Assembly: GCA_002722055.1 (NCBI GenBank)
Contig: PBKD01000002.1
Coordinates: forward strand, 1-64,000
Origin: Rhodospirillaceae bacterium
GTDB lineage: Bacteria > Pseudomonadota > Alphaproteobacteria > SHVP01
DNA: 64,000 bases
Reading direction: 5' to 3'
Numbering within the stretch: the first letter of the stretch is position 1; each line of letters opens with the position of its first letter. Shown here piece after piece: positions 47,561-57,266 of this stretch. The translations under genes were made by a program, and so were the position numbers. Under the pieces are notes generated by a model, which saw nothing but the letters and a program-made list of their open reading frames with translations, searched no databases and had not been told where the DNA came from.

Positions 47561-48215
47561 TGAAATACAAATTTTAACTCCTAATTCAATTTTAAATGCC
47601 TATAAAATTGGAATCTTCCCCATGGCTGAAGATAAATCATCTCATAAAATTTATTGGGTGAAACCAAGATATAGAGGCATTTTACCACTTAAGAATGCAC
47701 ACATACCAAAAAGCTTAAAAAAAAAATTAAAGAAAAATCCATTTGTCATTAAATTTGATACAAGTTTTTCTCAGGTAATAAAAGCTTGCTCTGAAATAAA
47801 TAATAAACGAGATAAAACTTGGATTAACGATGATATAATTACGTCTTATAATAAATTATTTGAAATGGGGTATGCTCACTCTGTAGAAGCATGGAAAGAA
47901 AATAAATTAGTTGGTGGTCTTTATGGAATATCAATTAATAGTGCATTTTTTGGTGAAAGCATGTTTAGTAATGAGAGTAATAGTAGCAAAATAACACTTA
48001 TTTACCTTATATACATATTAAAAAAATTAAATTTTATTTTGTTTGATGTTCAATTTAGGACTGATCATTTGTCTCAGTTTGGAGTAATAGAAATTAATGA
48101 AGAAAAATATGACATAATATTAAAAAAAGCATTATCAACAAACAATTTTTATTCTCCTCCTGTTTCTTCACTTGATGTTGATAAAATTTTACAGTCAATT
48201 ACCCATACATCATAG
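47553..48215 (+). CDS. aat: Leucyl/phenylalanyl-tRNA--protein transferase
   Basis: 220 residues of the GNAT-like Aat family, with GIFPMAE, YWVKPRYRGILPL, and KLVGGLYGISINSAFFGESMFS. It adds Leu or Phe to proteins with N-terminal Lys or Arg to make N-degrons for ClpS/ClpAP. It is the last gene of the aroQ-accB-accC-aat string. Its final 67 nt overlap the opposing DUF2155 gene, a large overlap even for this window. Confidence 0.93.
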   Translation: MADEIQILTPNSILNAYKIGIFPMAEDKSSHKIYWVKPRYRGILPLKNAHIPKSLKKKLKKNPFVIKFDTSFSQVIKACSEINNKRDKTWINDDIITSYNKLFEMGYAHSVEAWKENKLVGGLYGISINSAFFGESMFSNESNSSKITLIYLIYILKKLNFILFDVQFRTDHLSQFGVIEINEEKYDIILKKALSTNNFYSPPVSSLDVDKILQSITHTS

Positions 48216-48550
48216 GTTGGGTGCTCAAGTGCTGAAATTGCTGGACTAGAAGCAAACATCCAGCCAGTAAAGACTCTTCTGGGTTTCCCACCTGTTCTTA
48301 AGTCAATAACCTCAAGAAATACTGATGTCTCTGGAGTTTCTTCTGGAGGTCTTTTATCACAATATCTAACTAAAATTCTTAATGTACCAAAACGAATATG
48401 TTTATTTTTTTGAGCTTCAAATGTAGATATTCTTGCAGTTACTTTATCTAAACCTCTCAAAACAGCTATATCATAGGATTCTGCATGAACTTTAAGATTC
48501 AAAAAATTAAATGAAAAAATTAATGGAAATATGCAAAAAAATTTAAGCAT
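48149..48550 (-). CDS. DUF2155 exported protein
   Basis: 133 residues with a signal peptide (FFCIFPLIFSFNFLNLKVHA), giving a small periplasmic protein. The family core is AVLRGLDKVTARISTFEA, YCDKRPPEETPETSVFLEV, and VFTGWMFASSPAISALEHPTYDVWV. The function is unknown, though the gene is conserved next to mlaD, NDUFA12 and aat in alphaproteobacteria. It lies 6 bp downstream of the methyltransferase gene. Confidence 0.9.
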   Translation of the reverse strand: MLKFFCIFPLIFSFNFLNLKVHAESYDIAVLRGLDKVTARISTFEAQKNKHIRFGTLRILVRYCDKRPPEETPETSVFLEVIDLRTGGKPRRVFTGWMFASSPAISALEHPTYDVWVIDCKILSTSSEETGGE

Positions 48551-48556
48551 TTTATT

Positions 48557-49321
48557 TTAAAAATGATCAGCCACAAACCTAAGTCTCACGTAATCTGCCC
48601 ACCAAACACCCTGATCATCACAAATTAGCTTTGATAAATTAATTATAATATTTTTTTTCATTTCTTCCTTTAATTTTTCATCAACATCTTTGAAAAATGG
48701 GTCAGCAAAAGTATCCAACCATTTTCCTACGTCTGAAGGAAGTTTTGTTGGCCTATCAAATAATTCTATTTCTCTAACAAGAAAATTATAACTTTCTAAT
48801 TTTAATTTATATTCTTCTAACGGAGGTAAGTACCAAGGAACTGCAAAAATATCTATAAGCCCTTGTGAGTCGAATTCATCTTTAATTGAATTAATAATTT
48901 TTTTCACATTGCCAGCACCGCCAAATTCTGCAACGAACCTTCCACCAGATTTAAGTGCATTCGAAACACCAATTATTACAGCTTCAGGATCTAACATCCA
49001 ATGTAATGCAGCATTAGAAAATACTGCATCAAAACAATTTTTATATGGAATATTATGTCCATTAATAACATGAGCATCAATTCCATTTTTTTTTGCAACT
49101 TCAATAAATTCAGGACTAGAGTCTATAGCAATAACTTTTGAACCTTGTTCTATAATTTTTTGCGTTAAGAATCCATCCCCACAACCTAGATCAAGTATTT
49201 TTTCACCTTTACAAGCAGAAAGTTTTTTTAAAATACCTGAACCAAGTTCAGATACAAATCTTGCATTAGAAGCGTAATAACTTGGATTCCATTTTTGAGA
49301 AGGTTCGTGTTTTTTTATCAT
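48557..49321 (-). CDS. Class I SAM-dependent methyltransferase (trans-aconitate methyltransferase-like)
   Basis: 254 residues with ILDLGCGDGFLTQKI (motif I), AIDSSPEFIEVAKK (motif II) and AVFSNAALHWMLDPEAV. The NAALHW segment is typical of Tam-like methyltransferases, but activity on trans-aconitate is not implied. Its start overlaps the mlaD stop by 4 nt. The N-terminal QKWNPSYYASNARFV is also typical. It is probably co-translated with mlaD. Confidence 0.82.
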   Translation of the reverse strand: MIKKHEPSQKWNPSYYASNARFVSELGSGILKKLSACKGEKILDLGCGDGFLTQKIIEQGSKVIAIDSSPEFIEVAKKNGIDAHVINGHNIPYKNCFDAVFSNAALHWMLDPEAVIIGVSNALKSGGRFVAEFGGAGNVKKIINSIKDEFDSQGLIDIFAVPWYLPPLEEYKLKLESYNFLVREIELFDRPTKLPSDVGKWLDTFADPFFKDVDEKLKEEMKKNIIINLSKLICDDQGVWWADYVRLRFVADHF

Positions 49322-49794
49322 TTATCAGTTGAAGATGAATTTTCTTCATCTTTATTACTAAGGCCAAATAGAAATTGCCCTAATAGGTTTTCAAGAATTA
49401 TAGGAGATTGTGTAAATTCTATTGCACCACCTGGATCGATGTATTCTAAATCTGATCCTGGTATTAATGCTAAAAACTTACTACCTAATAATCCATCACT
49501 AATTATTTGAGCAGAAGAATCAATCGGTAGTTTTATATCTTTATCTATTTCTATACTAATTATTGCTCCATATGTTTCTAAATTAAGTTTTTGACTTAGA
49601 ACAGTTCCAATTTTAATTCCACTCATTCTCACATCAGATCCAACAGTCAAGCCATCCACTCTATCAAACTCAGCAAAAACCTCGTATCCATCTATTGTTT
49701 TGAAATTTGCAGTTGTAAAAGCATAAATCAAAAAAATGGTAGCAAGAACTAATACAATTGCCCCTACGAAAGCTTCAAAGAAATTATTTTTCAT
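49318..49794 (-). CDS. mlaD: MlaD-type MCE-domain lipid transport protein
   Basis: 158 residues. One N-terminal membrane anchor (about 8-28, FFEAFVGAIVLVLATIFLIYA, inside the usual MlaD start) is followed by a single MCE domain (DGYEVFAEFDRVDGLTVGSDVRMSGIKIG...). Hexameric MlaD forms the periplasmic ring of the phospholipid ABC transporter MlaFEDB, which moves lipids between outer and inner membrane. The other mla genes are not in the window. It lies 10 bp after NDUFA12, the conserved pairing in alphaproteobacteria. Confidence 0.92.
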   Translation of the reverse strand: MKNNFFEAFVGAIVLVLATIFLIYAFTTANFKTIDGYEVFAEFDRVDGLTVGSDVRMSGIKIGTVLSQKLNLETYGAIISIEIDKDIKLPIDSSAQIISDGLLGSKFLALIPGSDLEYIDPGGAIEFTQSPIILENLLGQFLFGLSNKDEENSSSTDK

Positions 49795-49804
49795 TAAATA
49801 TTAC

Positions 49805-50215
49805 CTATTCAGGAAGCCATGGCTCATAATCAAGTTTTGATTTATTTTTAGTTTCTGAAACAGAATTCTTTGGAGAGTATGCAGCAGTTGTTCCAGTTAA
49901 ATTAGGCAAATGACTCTTTTCCCAAGAAAAATTTTTAGAATTTTTTATCGGAGGAGATTCAGTATTATGCTGTAACCAAGCATTCCAATCTGGTGGAACA
50001 GCTGATGCTTCAGCCACACCATTGTATATCACCCATCTTGAATGTCTTACCCAATGGGGTGATTCTTTAATTTTTCTCAGTTTTTTCTGAAAATACCTAT
50101 TACCATATTCGTCCTCGGCAACAAATTCACCGTGTAATAAGGTATACAGCCAAGTGCTGAATGTGGCTTTATGCCACCAATCAAAAATGAACTTAAATAA
50201 ATCTTTAAATTTCAA
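49805..50215 (-). CDS. NDUFA12-like accessory subunit of NADH:ubiquinone oxidoreductase
   Basis: 136 residues of the NDUFA12/B17.2 family, found in complex I of alphaproteobacteria and mitochondria. Conserved residues are EFVAEDEYGNRYF, RWVIYNGVAEASAVPPDWNAWLQ and EKSHLPNLTGT. It attaches to the peripheral arm. The start is a TTG at 50215 with a weak SD. It is divergent from nrdJ. Its presence strongly supports alphaproteobacterial ancestry. Confidence 0.92.
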   Translation of the reverse strand: MKFKDLFKFIFDWWHKATFSTWLYTLLHGEFVAEDEYGNRYFQKKLRKIKESPHWVRHSRWVIYNGVAEASAVPPDWNAWLQHNTESPPIKNSKNFSWEKSHLPNLTGTTAAYSPKNSVSETKNKSKLDYEPWLPE

Positions 50216-50356
50216 TTACTTACACCCGTAATGTGATAAAATCAACAAATTATCGTTATAAAAATTAATTATTAAAATAGAAAAAGCAATTAGTTTATAA
50301 CAAATTTATTAAATAAAAGCAGTAGGGAAGATTAAAAATAAAGAATTATTAAAAAA

Positions 50357-50375
50357 ATATACACTATATTTCCCC
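50357..50375 (+). promoter_or_regulatory. NrdR-box-like element, left arm
   Basis: ATATACACTATATTTCCCC. The core ACACTATAT matches the left half of the NrdR consensus (ACACwATATATwGTGT). Its reverse complement recurs at 50452-50470 with 16 of 19 matches. Confidence 0.5.
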
Positions 50376-50435
50376 AAATTTCGCCGAATTAAGCCATGTC
50401 AAGCATAAAAATTACAATTTTTTAAAATATCTAGA

Positions 50436-50464
50436 TTGACCGATGCATTTTGGGACAATATCGT
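50436..50464 (+). promoter_or_regulatory. Probable sigma70 promoter of nrdJ
   Basis: TTGACC at 50436-50441 (5/6 to -35), a 17-bp spacer, and TATCGT at 50459-50464 (4/6 to -10). The start would lie near 50471, leaving a leader of about 105 nt. The -10 is inside the second NrdR-like arm, consistent with repression. Confidence 0.45.
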
Positions 50465-50470
50465 GTATAT
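50452..50470 (-). promoter_or_regulatory. NrdR-box-like element, right arm
   Basis: On the minus strand, ATATACACGATATTGTCCC. It matches the left arm in 16 of 19 positions, in inverted orientation. Centre-to-centre distance is 95 bp, close to nine helical turns. It covers the predicted -10. Confidence 0.5.
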
Positions 50471-50474
50471 CTCA

Positions 50475-50535
50475 ATTGCTCAAGTAACAACATATAGATA
50501 TTTTTGATAACTCTGAGTAATAACTTATTTGCTCA
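50475..50535 (+). promoter_or_regulatory. Three TTRCTCA elements able to form alternative hairpins
   Basis: TTGCTCA occurs at 50476-50482 and 50529-50535. TGAGTAA at 50514-50520 can pair with either: 8 bp with the first (31-nt loop) or 7 bp with the second (8-nt loop), each counting one G-T. The arrangement fits either a leader switch or a set of protein-binding sites. No terminator U-run follows. Confidence 0.45.
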
Positions 50536-50575
50536 TTATGGTAATTTATTTTTTGTTTGAAAGGGATGATTAGTC

Positions 50576-53500
50576 ATGCAAATTAGCCGCGTTTTTACCA
50601 CAAAAGGAAAATCACCCTACGATCTTATTAAATTTCGTTCTACGAGTAGCGAAATAAGGAACCCTGATGGTTCAGTGGTTTTTGAAATGCATGATATTGA
50701 AGTTCCATTAAATTGGTCACAGGTTGCAAGTGATATAATTGCTCAAAAATATTTCAGAAAAGCTGGAATACCATCTCGAATCAAGAAAATAGAGGAAAAT
50801 ACTGTTCCATCGTGGCTTTGGAGGTCAGTCCCAGATACCAAAGCCCTAGAATCAATACCAGAAAAGGATAGAAAAGTCGGAGAAAAAAGTGCAAAACAAG
50901 TATTTGATAGACTTGCTGGTACTTGGACTTATTGGGGTTGGAAAGCAGGATATTTTGACCAAGAGGAAGATGCTAGATCTTTCTATGATGAAATGAGATA
51001 TATGCTTTGTAATCAGGTTGCAGCTCCTAATTCCCCCCAATGGTTTAATACTGGTCTTCATTGGGCCTATGGTATAGATGGGCCAGCACAAGGGCACTTT
51101 TATGTAGATTTTGAAAAAGGAACTTTGAAAAAATCTGAAAGTGCATATGAACATCCTCAACCACATGCATGTTTTATACAAAGCATAAGTGATGACCTAG
51201 TTAACCCAGGTGGAATTATGGATTTATGGGTAAGAGAGGCCAGGTTATTCAAATATGGTTCTGGAACAGGAAGTAACTTTTCAAGTTTACGTGGTTCCGG
51301 AGAGTCACTATCTGGAGGAGGAAAGTCATCAGGACTAATGAGTTTTTTAAAAATTGGTGATAGATCGGCAGGTGCAATAAAATCTGGTGGCACTACTAGA
51401 AGAGCAGCAAAAATGGTTGTTGTTGATGCAGACCATCCAGATATTGAGACTTTCATCAATTGGAAAACGGTAGAGGAGCAAAAAGTTGCAGCATTAGTTG
51501 CTGGATCCAAAGTAACAAATAAGCATTTAAATTTAATTATGAAATCTTGCAACGCAGTTGAAGGGGAAAATCGCTTTACTCCTAAGGATAACCCAAAACT
51601 CAAAAGTGCAATTATTGAAGCAAGGAAATCAATGATTCCTGAAAATTATATTCAAAGAGTTATTGGTTTTGCAAAACAAGGTTACACAAAAATTGATTTC
51701 CCAGAATATGATACAGACTGGGATAGTGAGGGTTACCAAACTGTATCGGGTCAAAATGCAAATAACACTGTAAGAGTAACTGATCAATTTTTAGAAAACG
51801 TAAATGATAATAAAGATTGGCACTTAATAAGAAGGACTGATAATTCTGTCGAAAAAACAATTAAAGCTTCTGACTTATGGGATCAAATTGCAGAAGCGGC
51901 ATGGCAAAGTGCTGATCCAGGTATTCAATTTCATACCACTATTAACGATTGGCATACATGCCCTGAGGGTGGAGATATAAAAGCTTCTAACCCTTGTTCT
52001 GAATACATGTTTCTAGATGACACAGCTTGCAACTTAGCTTCACTTAATCTTACTAGGTTTCTTAATGATAAATGTGAATTTAATATTAATTCTTTTGAAC
52101 ACGCTGTTCGACTCTGGACAATTGCTCTTGAAATTTCAGTTCTAATGGCTCAGTTTCCCTCTAAAGAGATCGCGAACAGATCATACGACTACAGAACTCT
52201 TGGGCTAGGTTATGCAAATATAGGGGGTCTATTGATGACAAGTGGAATACCGTATGATAGCTCAGAGGGAAGAGCAGTTTGTGGAGCAATAACAGCTATC
52301 ATGACAGGTGTATCTTATTCTACATCAGCTGAAATGGCTAGTGAACTTGGTCCCTTTCCAAAATACTCAGAAAACTCAGAACATATGCTTAGAGTAATTA
52401 GTAATCATAGGCTTGCTGCACATGGAAAATCTGAGGGTTATGCTAAATTAAATACAAATCCTGTACCGCTAGATTTAAAAAACCTACCTAGTGAAAAACT
52501 ATCTGAGGCTGCAGCTAGAGCTTGGGATAAAGCAGAAGAATTAGGAAAAGAATTTGGCTTTAGGAATGCTCAAACAACCGTTATTGCTCCTACAGGAACT
52601 ATTGGGCTTGTAATGGATTGTGATACAACTGGAATAGAACCTGACTTTGCGATAGTAAAGTTTAAAAAACTTGCTGGAGGAGGATATTTTAGAATAATTA
52701 ATAAAGCTGTTCCAAAGGCATTAAAAGCTTTAAACTATAATGCAGAACAAATTAAAGATATTGAAAGTTTTGTTCTTGGAGAGCGTACTCTCAAAAATTC
52801 TCCTGCTATAAACCATGAAAATCTCAAAACTAAAGGTTTTACTGAGGAGATAATTAATAAAATTGAGGAAAACCTAAAAGATACGTTTGATATCAAATTT
52901 GTATTTAATAAATGGACAATAGGTTCAGATTTTTGTGAAAATGTTTTAAATATTGATAAATCTGATCTCGAGAACCCAAGCTTTGACATTTTATCAACTA
53001 TTGGTTTTACTGAGGAAGAAATAAATAAAGCTAATTCCTTTTGCTGTGGCACCATGTCCCTGGAAGAAGCCCCTCACATTAAAGAAGAACATTTACCAAT
53101 CTTCGACTGTGCGACACCGTGTGGTAGAAATGGAAAAAGATTTTTATCTTGGAAGAGTCATATTTTAATGATGGCAGCTGCTCAGCCATTTATTTCAGGT
53201 GCAATCTCTAAAACTATTAATATGCCTAATAGTGCTTCAGTAGATGACTGCAAACAAGCATATATGCTCTCATGGAAATTAGCTCTAAAAGCAAATGCAC
53301 TTTATAGAGATGGATCAAAATTATCTCAACCATTAGCAGCTCTAAATGTAGAAGAAAATGATCATCAAGATGAAACCCCCTTATCTAATTCAAATCAGAT
53401 AAGAAAAATGGCAGAGAAGCTTGCTGAAGACTTAGTTGCAAAGAAACTAACTTCTGCAAGTAGAGGCGAAAGAACTAAACTACCTCAAAGAAGAAAAGGT

Positions 53501-54235
53501 TATACTCAAAAAGCAACGGTGGGGGGACATAAGGTATATTTAAGGACTGGAGAATTTGAGGATGGTTCACTAGGTGAAGTATTTATTGATATGCATAAAG
53601 AAGGTTCAGCATTTAGAAGCTTAATGGATGGATTTGCAATAGCTATTTCTTTAGGTCTTCAATATGGAGTTCCATTAGAAGAATTTGTTGACGCATTTAC
53701 TTTTACACGTTTTGAACCTTCAGGTATGGTAGAAGGAAATGATGCAATTAAAATGGCAACTTCAGTTCTTGATTACTTATTCAGAGAATTAGCTGTATCA
53801 TACCTGGGAAGAAACGACTTATCACACGTAGAACCAGATGATCTACGTCATGATGCTCTAGGAGAAGAAAGTCAACAACAAACTGAAACTGATTTAACCC
53901 AAACTGAAAACTCATCATTAGCGACAATGATGGGAGTAGCTTCAAATGGCTATATGAGAAAAAATTTATATGTGGTTAATGGAGGTATTATTTCAGAAAA
54001 AATCCCTCAAGAGGAAATAAAAAAAGGGAGTATACATAGTTCAGAACCAGTTGATTCTAGTATTCAAGGTGAAAATATTGAACAAAAAACTGATGACAAA
54101 GTAGAAAGAGCAATTCAAGCAAGAATGAAAGGATACGAAGGTGAAGCCTGCGGAGACTGTGGTAACTTTACTCTAGTCAGAAATGGAACATGCCTAAAAT
54201 GTGATACATGCGGTTCGACCAGTGGATGCTCCTAA
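50576..54235 (+). CDS. nrdJ: Adenosylcobalamin-dependent (class II) ribonucleotide reductase
   Basis: 1219 residues, the long NrdJ form of alphaproteobacteria. Visible are [16 protein letters not shown] at the N-terminus, the active Cys199 in [33 protein letters not shown] with the radical-site cysteine region, [18 protein letters not shown], and a C-terminal zinc-ribbon ([23 protein letters not shown]) that carries the reducing cysteines. It makes dNTPs without oxygen, using B12. AAGGGA precedes the ATG. Regulation probably involves NrdR and leader elements. Confidence 0.97.
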   Translation: MQISRVFTTKGKSPYDLIKFRSTSSEIRNPDGSVVFEMHDIEVPLNWSQVASDIIAQKYFRKAGIPSRIKKIEENTVPSWLWRSVPDTKALESIPEKDRKVGEKSAKQVFDRLAGTWTYWGWKAGYFDQEEDARSFYDEMRYMLCNQVAAPNSPQWFNTGLHWAYGIDGPAQGHFYVDFEKGTLKKSESAYEHPQPHACFIQSISDDLVNPGGIMDLWVREARLFKYGSGTGSNFSSLRGSGESLSGGGKSSGLMSFLKIGDRSAGAIKSGGTTRRAAKMVVVDADHPDIETFINWKTVEEQKVAALVAGSKVTNKHLNLIMKSCNAVEGENRFTPKDNPKLKSAIIEARKSMIPENYIQRVIGFAKQGYTKIDFPEYDTDWDSEGYQTVSGQNANNTVRVTDQFLENVNDNKDWHLIRRTDNSVEKTIKASDLWDQIAEAAWQSADPGIQFHTTINDWHTCPEGGDIKASNPCSEYMFLDDTACNLASLNLTRFLNDKCEFNINSFEHAVRLWTIALEISVLMAQFPSKEIANRSYDYRTLGLGYANIGGLLMTSGIPYDSSEGRAVCGAITAIMTGVSYSTSAEMASELGPFPKYSENSEHMLRVISNHRLAAHGKSEGYAKLNTNPVPLDLKNLPSEKLSEAAARAWDKAEELGKEFGFRNAQTTVIAPTGTIGLVMDCDTTGIEPDFAIVKFKKLAGGGYFRIINKAVPKALKALNYNAEQIKDIESFVLGERTLKNSPAINHENLKTKGFTEEIINKIEENLKDTFDIKFVFNKWTIGSDFCENVLNIDKSDLENPSFDILSTIGFTEEEINKANSFCCGTMSLEEAPHIKEEHLPIFDCATPCGRNGKRFLSWKSHILMMAAAQPFISGAISKTINMPNSASVDDCKQAYMLSWKLALKANALYRDGSKLSQPLAALNVEENDHQDETPLSNSNQIRKMAEKLAEDLVAKKLTSASRGERTKLPQRRKGYTQKATVGGHKVYLRTGEFEDGSLGEVFIDMHKEGSAFRSLMDGFAIAISLGLQYGVPLEEFVDAFTFTRFEPSGMVEGNDAIKMATSVLDYLFRELAVSYLGRNDLSHVEPDDLRHDALGEESQQQTETDLTQTENSSLATMMGVASNGYMRKNLYVVNGGIISEKIPQEEIKKGSIHSSEPVDSSIQGENIEQKTDDKVERAIQARMKGYEGEACGDCGNFTLVRNGTCLKCDTCGSTSGCS

Positions 54236-56008
54236 TTAACTACTTTTAATATCAGTTTTTATTGAAAGTTCATTTAGATGCGAAATATCTACCTCTGCAG
54301 GTGCAGACATCATTAAATCTTCTGCTCTTTGATTCATAGGAAAAAGCATTACTTCCCTTAGGTTAGGTTCATTAGCAATTAGCATTATCATTCTCTCTAA
54401 CCCAAATGCTATACCTCCATGGGGTGGTGCTCCATAATGTAAAGCATTGTATAGCCCGCCAAATCTTTTTTTAACTTCTCCAATATCATAACCACATATT
54501 TTGAAAACTTCTTTCATAATATCAGGATCATGATTTCTTATAGCCCCAGATGCTAATTCAGCACCATTACAAACTAAATCATATTGCAAACTAACCACCT
54601 CTAAAGGATCAGAATTTTTTAAACTCTCCAATCCACCTCTAGGCATAGAGAATGGATTATGACCAAAATCTATTAGTTTAGTTTTTTCATCTATTTCATA
54701 CATTGGAAAATCAACTATCCAACAAAAATTATAAACTTCCTTTAAAAATAAATCTAATACCTCAGCAATTTTTAAACGTGCTGCCCCAGCAAGATTCGAA
54801 GCTTCTTTTTCTTCTGAACAGCAAAAAAAGACAGCATCTCCTTGCTTTAATTTTGTTTGGTTAAAAATATCATTTATTCTGTCTTTAGACAGATTTTTTG
54901 CTATTGGACCACTTGGTTCGTCAGAAAAAATTATATACCCTAAACCTGCAGCACCTTCATCCTTTCTAGCCCAATCATTCATTTTGTCAAAAAAACTTCT
55001 TGGTTGAGATGCAGCGTTTGGTGCAGGGATTGCTCTGACAACCGATCCTTTTTCAATTTGTTTAGCAAAAATTTGAAATTCAGAATTCTTAAAAGCATTT
55101 GTTACATCCGCTATTTCAATTGGAATTCTTAAATCTGGTTTATCAGTTCCGTATTTAAGCATTGCATCTGCAAATGTTAAAATTGGAAAACTTCCCTCAG
55201 GTACAGTAAAATTAGAAAATTGTCTAAATAATTTTGAAATTATAGGCTCCATTGTTGAAAAAATATCATCTTGATTAACAAAGGACATTTCAATATCTAA
55301 TTGATAAAACTCTCCCGGTGATCTATCCGATCTTGGGTCCTCATCTCTAAAACATGGAGCTATCTGAAAATATTTATCAAAACCAGAAACCATAATTAAT
55401 TGTTTAAATATTTGAGGAGCTTGAGGTAAAGCATAAAACTTACCAGGGTGTATTCTACTGGGAACTAAAAAATCTCTTGCACCTTCTGGAGAACTTGCAG
55501 TAAGTATAGGTGTCTGAAATTCTTTGAAACCACTATCATCCATGCTCTTTCTAATTGCAGAAATTATATCTGATCTTAATATGATATTTTTATGCATTCT
55601 CTCTCTTCTTAAGTCTAAATACCTATATTTAAGACGAATATCTTCTGGATATTCATGACTTCCAAAAACCTGAATTGGTAGTTCCTTTGAAACTGAGAGA
55701 ATTTCAAAAGAAGAAATTGATACCTCAATTCTCCCAGTCTCTATGACCGTATTGATAGTTTCATCGCTTCTTTCAACAACTTTACCTTCTATAGATATTA
55801 CTGTTTCTGGTGATAAAGATTCTATTTCAGAGAAAAAATTTGAATTCGACTCTACAACACACTGAGCAATACCATAATTATCTCTTAAATCAATAAATAA
55901 CAAATTACCATGATCACGTATTCTATGAATCCAACCGCATAATTTAACAATTTTACCAGTATCGCTCTCTCTTAATTCATTACATAAATGCGTCCTATAA
56001 TTTGCCAT
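54236..56008 (-). CDS. aspS: Aspartyl-tRNA synthetase
   Basis: 590 residues, class II, bacterial type with the GAD insertion (about 280-420). Motif 2 is in FRDEDPRSDRSPGEFYQLD and motif 3 in GIAFGLERMIM. The N-terminal OB fold (GWIHRIRDHGNLLFIDLRD) binds the anticodon. Whether it is discriminating or also charges tRNA-Asn was not tested; the presence of gatCAB elsewhere would decide. It stops directly beside the nrdJ stop, with convergent genes and no gap. Confidence 0.97.
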   Translation of the reverse strand: MANYRTHLCNELRESDTGKIVKLCGWIHRIRDHGNLLFIDLRDNYGIAQCVVESNSNFFSEIESLSPETVISIEGKVVERSDETINTVIETGRIEVSISSFEILSVSKELPIQVFGSHEYPEDIRLKYRYLDLRRERMHKNIILRSDIISAIRKSMDDSGFKEFQTPILTASSPEGARDFLVPSRIHPGKFYALPQAPQIFKQLIMVSGFDKYFQIAPCFRDEDPRSDRSPGEFYQLDIEMSFVNQDDIFSTMEPIISKLFRQFSNFTVPEGSFPILTFADAMLKYGTDKPDLRIPIEIADVTNAFKNSEFQIFAKQIEKGSVVRAIPAPNAASQPRSFFDKMNDWARKDEGAAGLGYIIFSDEPSGPIAKNLSKDRINDIFNQTKLKQGDAVFFCCSEEKEASNLAGAARLKIAEVLDLFLKEVYNFCWIVDFPMYEIDEKTKLIDFGHNPFSMPRGGLESLKNSDPLEVVSLQYDLVCNGAELASGAIRNHDPDIMKEVFKICGYDIGEVKKRFGGLYNALHYGAPPHGGIAFGLERMIMLIANEPNLREVMLFPMNQRAEDLMMSAPAEVDISHLNELSIKTDIKSS

Positions 56009-56117
56009 TTTTTCACCAAATAATTATAATTTTAATAATATTTAATAAAAATATAAAAAAACACTATATTCCTAAAAAATCATCATTAGAATATTATCTA
56101 TTTTTGTGTTGGTGTAA

Positions 56118-57266
56118 ATGTCAGTATTAACGAATAATCAAGAAATATTAGAATTTTGTAACAGACTTAGCAAAGAAAGTTTTATAGCTGTTGACACAGA
56201 ATTTATGAGAGAAAATACATATTGGCCAAAATTGTGTTTAATCCAGCTTGCTAGTGAAAAAGAAGCAAAGATAATTGACCCCTTGATAGAAAAAATTGAC
56301 TTAAGGCCAATAGATAATTTGATGCAAAATCATCAAATTATCAAAATTTTTCATTCTGGAAGACAAGATATTGAAATTTTTTATAATAGAAACAATGAGG
56401 TTCCTTACCCAGTATTTGATACTCAAATAGCAGGAATGGTATGTGGTTTTGGACACTCAGCATCCTATGACTCAATGGTTTCTAACATTTTAAAAAAGAA
56501 TATTGACAAAGCATCAAGATTTACGGACTGGTCACTAAGACCTTTATCAAAAAAACAAATAAACTATGCACTAAATGATGTTAAATATTTATTAGATATT
56601 TATCATTTTTTATTACATGACTTAAATAAAAGAAATAGAACAGAATGGATTAAAGAGGAAATAGATAAATTACTCAATAAAAATAATTATTTTATAGATC
56701 CAAAAAGTTGTTGGAAAAAAATCAAAATTAAAAATCATTCAAAAAAGTTACTACCTGTTATTTATGAACTATCATATTGGAGAGAGATAGAATCACAGAA
56801 ATTAGACTTACCAAGAAATAGATTACTAAGAGATGAGGCAATTATTGAAATAGCTGAAAGTCTACCAAAAACACAAAATGAACTCAGTAGAGTTAGAGGG
56901 ATATCAAAATCATTTTCTATGAGTAAAAAGGGTTCTGAAATTATTAATGTGGTAAACAAGATTAAAGAAAGAAAAGAAACAATAGAAATTAATTTTGAAA
57001 AAAAGAAGAAAGAAAAAAAGTATAATGAACCAGTAGTTGATCTTTTAAAAATATTATTAAATATTCAATCAAAAAAACATAAAGTCTCGGCAAATCTAAT
57101 ATCTAGTGTTTATGATTTAAATAGAATAGTGAATGAAGATAATCCAGATATACAAGCACTCAAAGGTTGGAGATATAAAATTTTTGGTAAATATGCACTA
57201 GAAATAAAGAAAGGTGAAATTATAGTTAAGATAAATGATGGTAAAATAAAATTTACTAAAGTTTGA
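56118..57266 (+). CDS. rnd: Ribonuclease D
   Basis: 382 residues. The DEDD exonuclease domain has Asp and Glu in AVDTEFMRENTYWPKLCLIQ, Asp in FHSGRQDIE, and YALNDVKYLLDIY as Exo III. An HRDC domain follows (WREIESQKLDLPRNRLLRDEAI). It trims tRNA 3' ends. It is divergent from aspS and overlaps ppx by 11 nt at the 3' end. Confidence 0.93.
   Translation: MSVLTNNQEILEFCNRLSKESFIAVDTEFMRENTYWPKLCLIQLASEKEAKIIDPLIEKIDLRPIDNLMQNHQIIKIFHSGRQDIEIFYNRNNEVPYPVFDTQIAGMVCGFGHSASYDSMVSNILKKNIDKASRFTDWSLRPLSKKQINYALNDVKYLLDIYHFLLHDLNKRNRTEWIKEEIDKLLNKNNYFIDPKSCWKKIKIKNHSKKLLPVIYELSYWREIESQKLDLPRNRLLRDEAIIEIAESLPKTQNELSRVRGISKSFSMSKKGSEIINVVNKIKERKETIEINFEKKKKEKKYNEPVVDLLKILLNIQSKKHKVSANLISSVYDLNRIVNEDNPDIQALKGWRYKIFGKYALEIKKGEIIVKINDGKIKFTKV

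Larger units (their letters stand above)
50216..50575. other. 360-bp nrdJ upstream region
   Basis: Contains no gene. It holds an inverted pair of NrdR-box-like arms (50357-50375 and 50452-50470), a probable sigma70 promoter overlapping the second arm, three TTRCTCA elements in the leader, and AAGGGA (about 10 nt before the ATG) as SD. I looked for a cobalamin riboswitch (B12 box) and did not see one. Confidence 0.6.

Noticed and set aside
50216-50575. Cobalamin riboswitch upstream of nrdJ
   Set aside because: Expected from B12-dependence, but neither the B12 box nor the surrounding conserved core is present.
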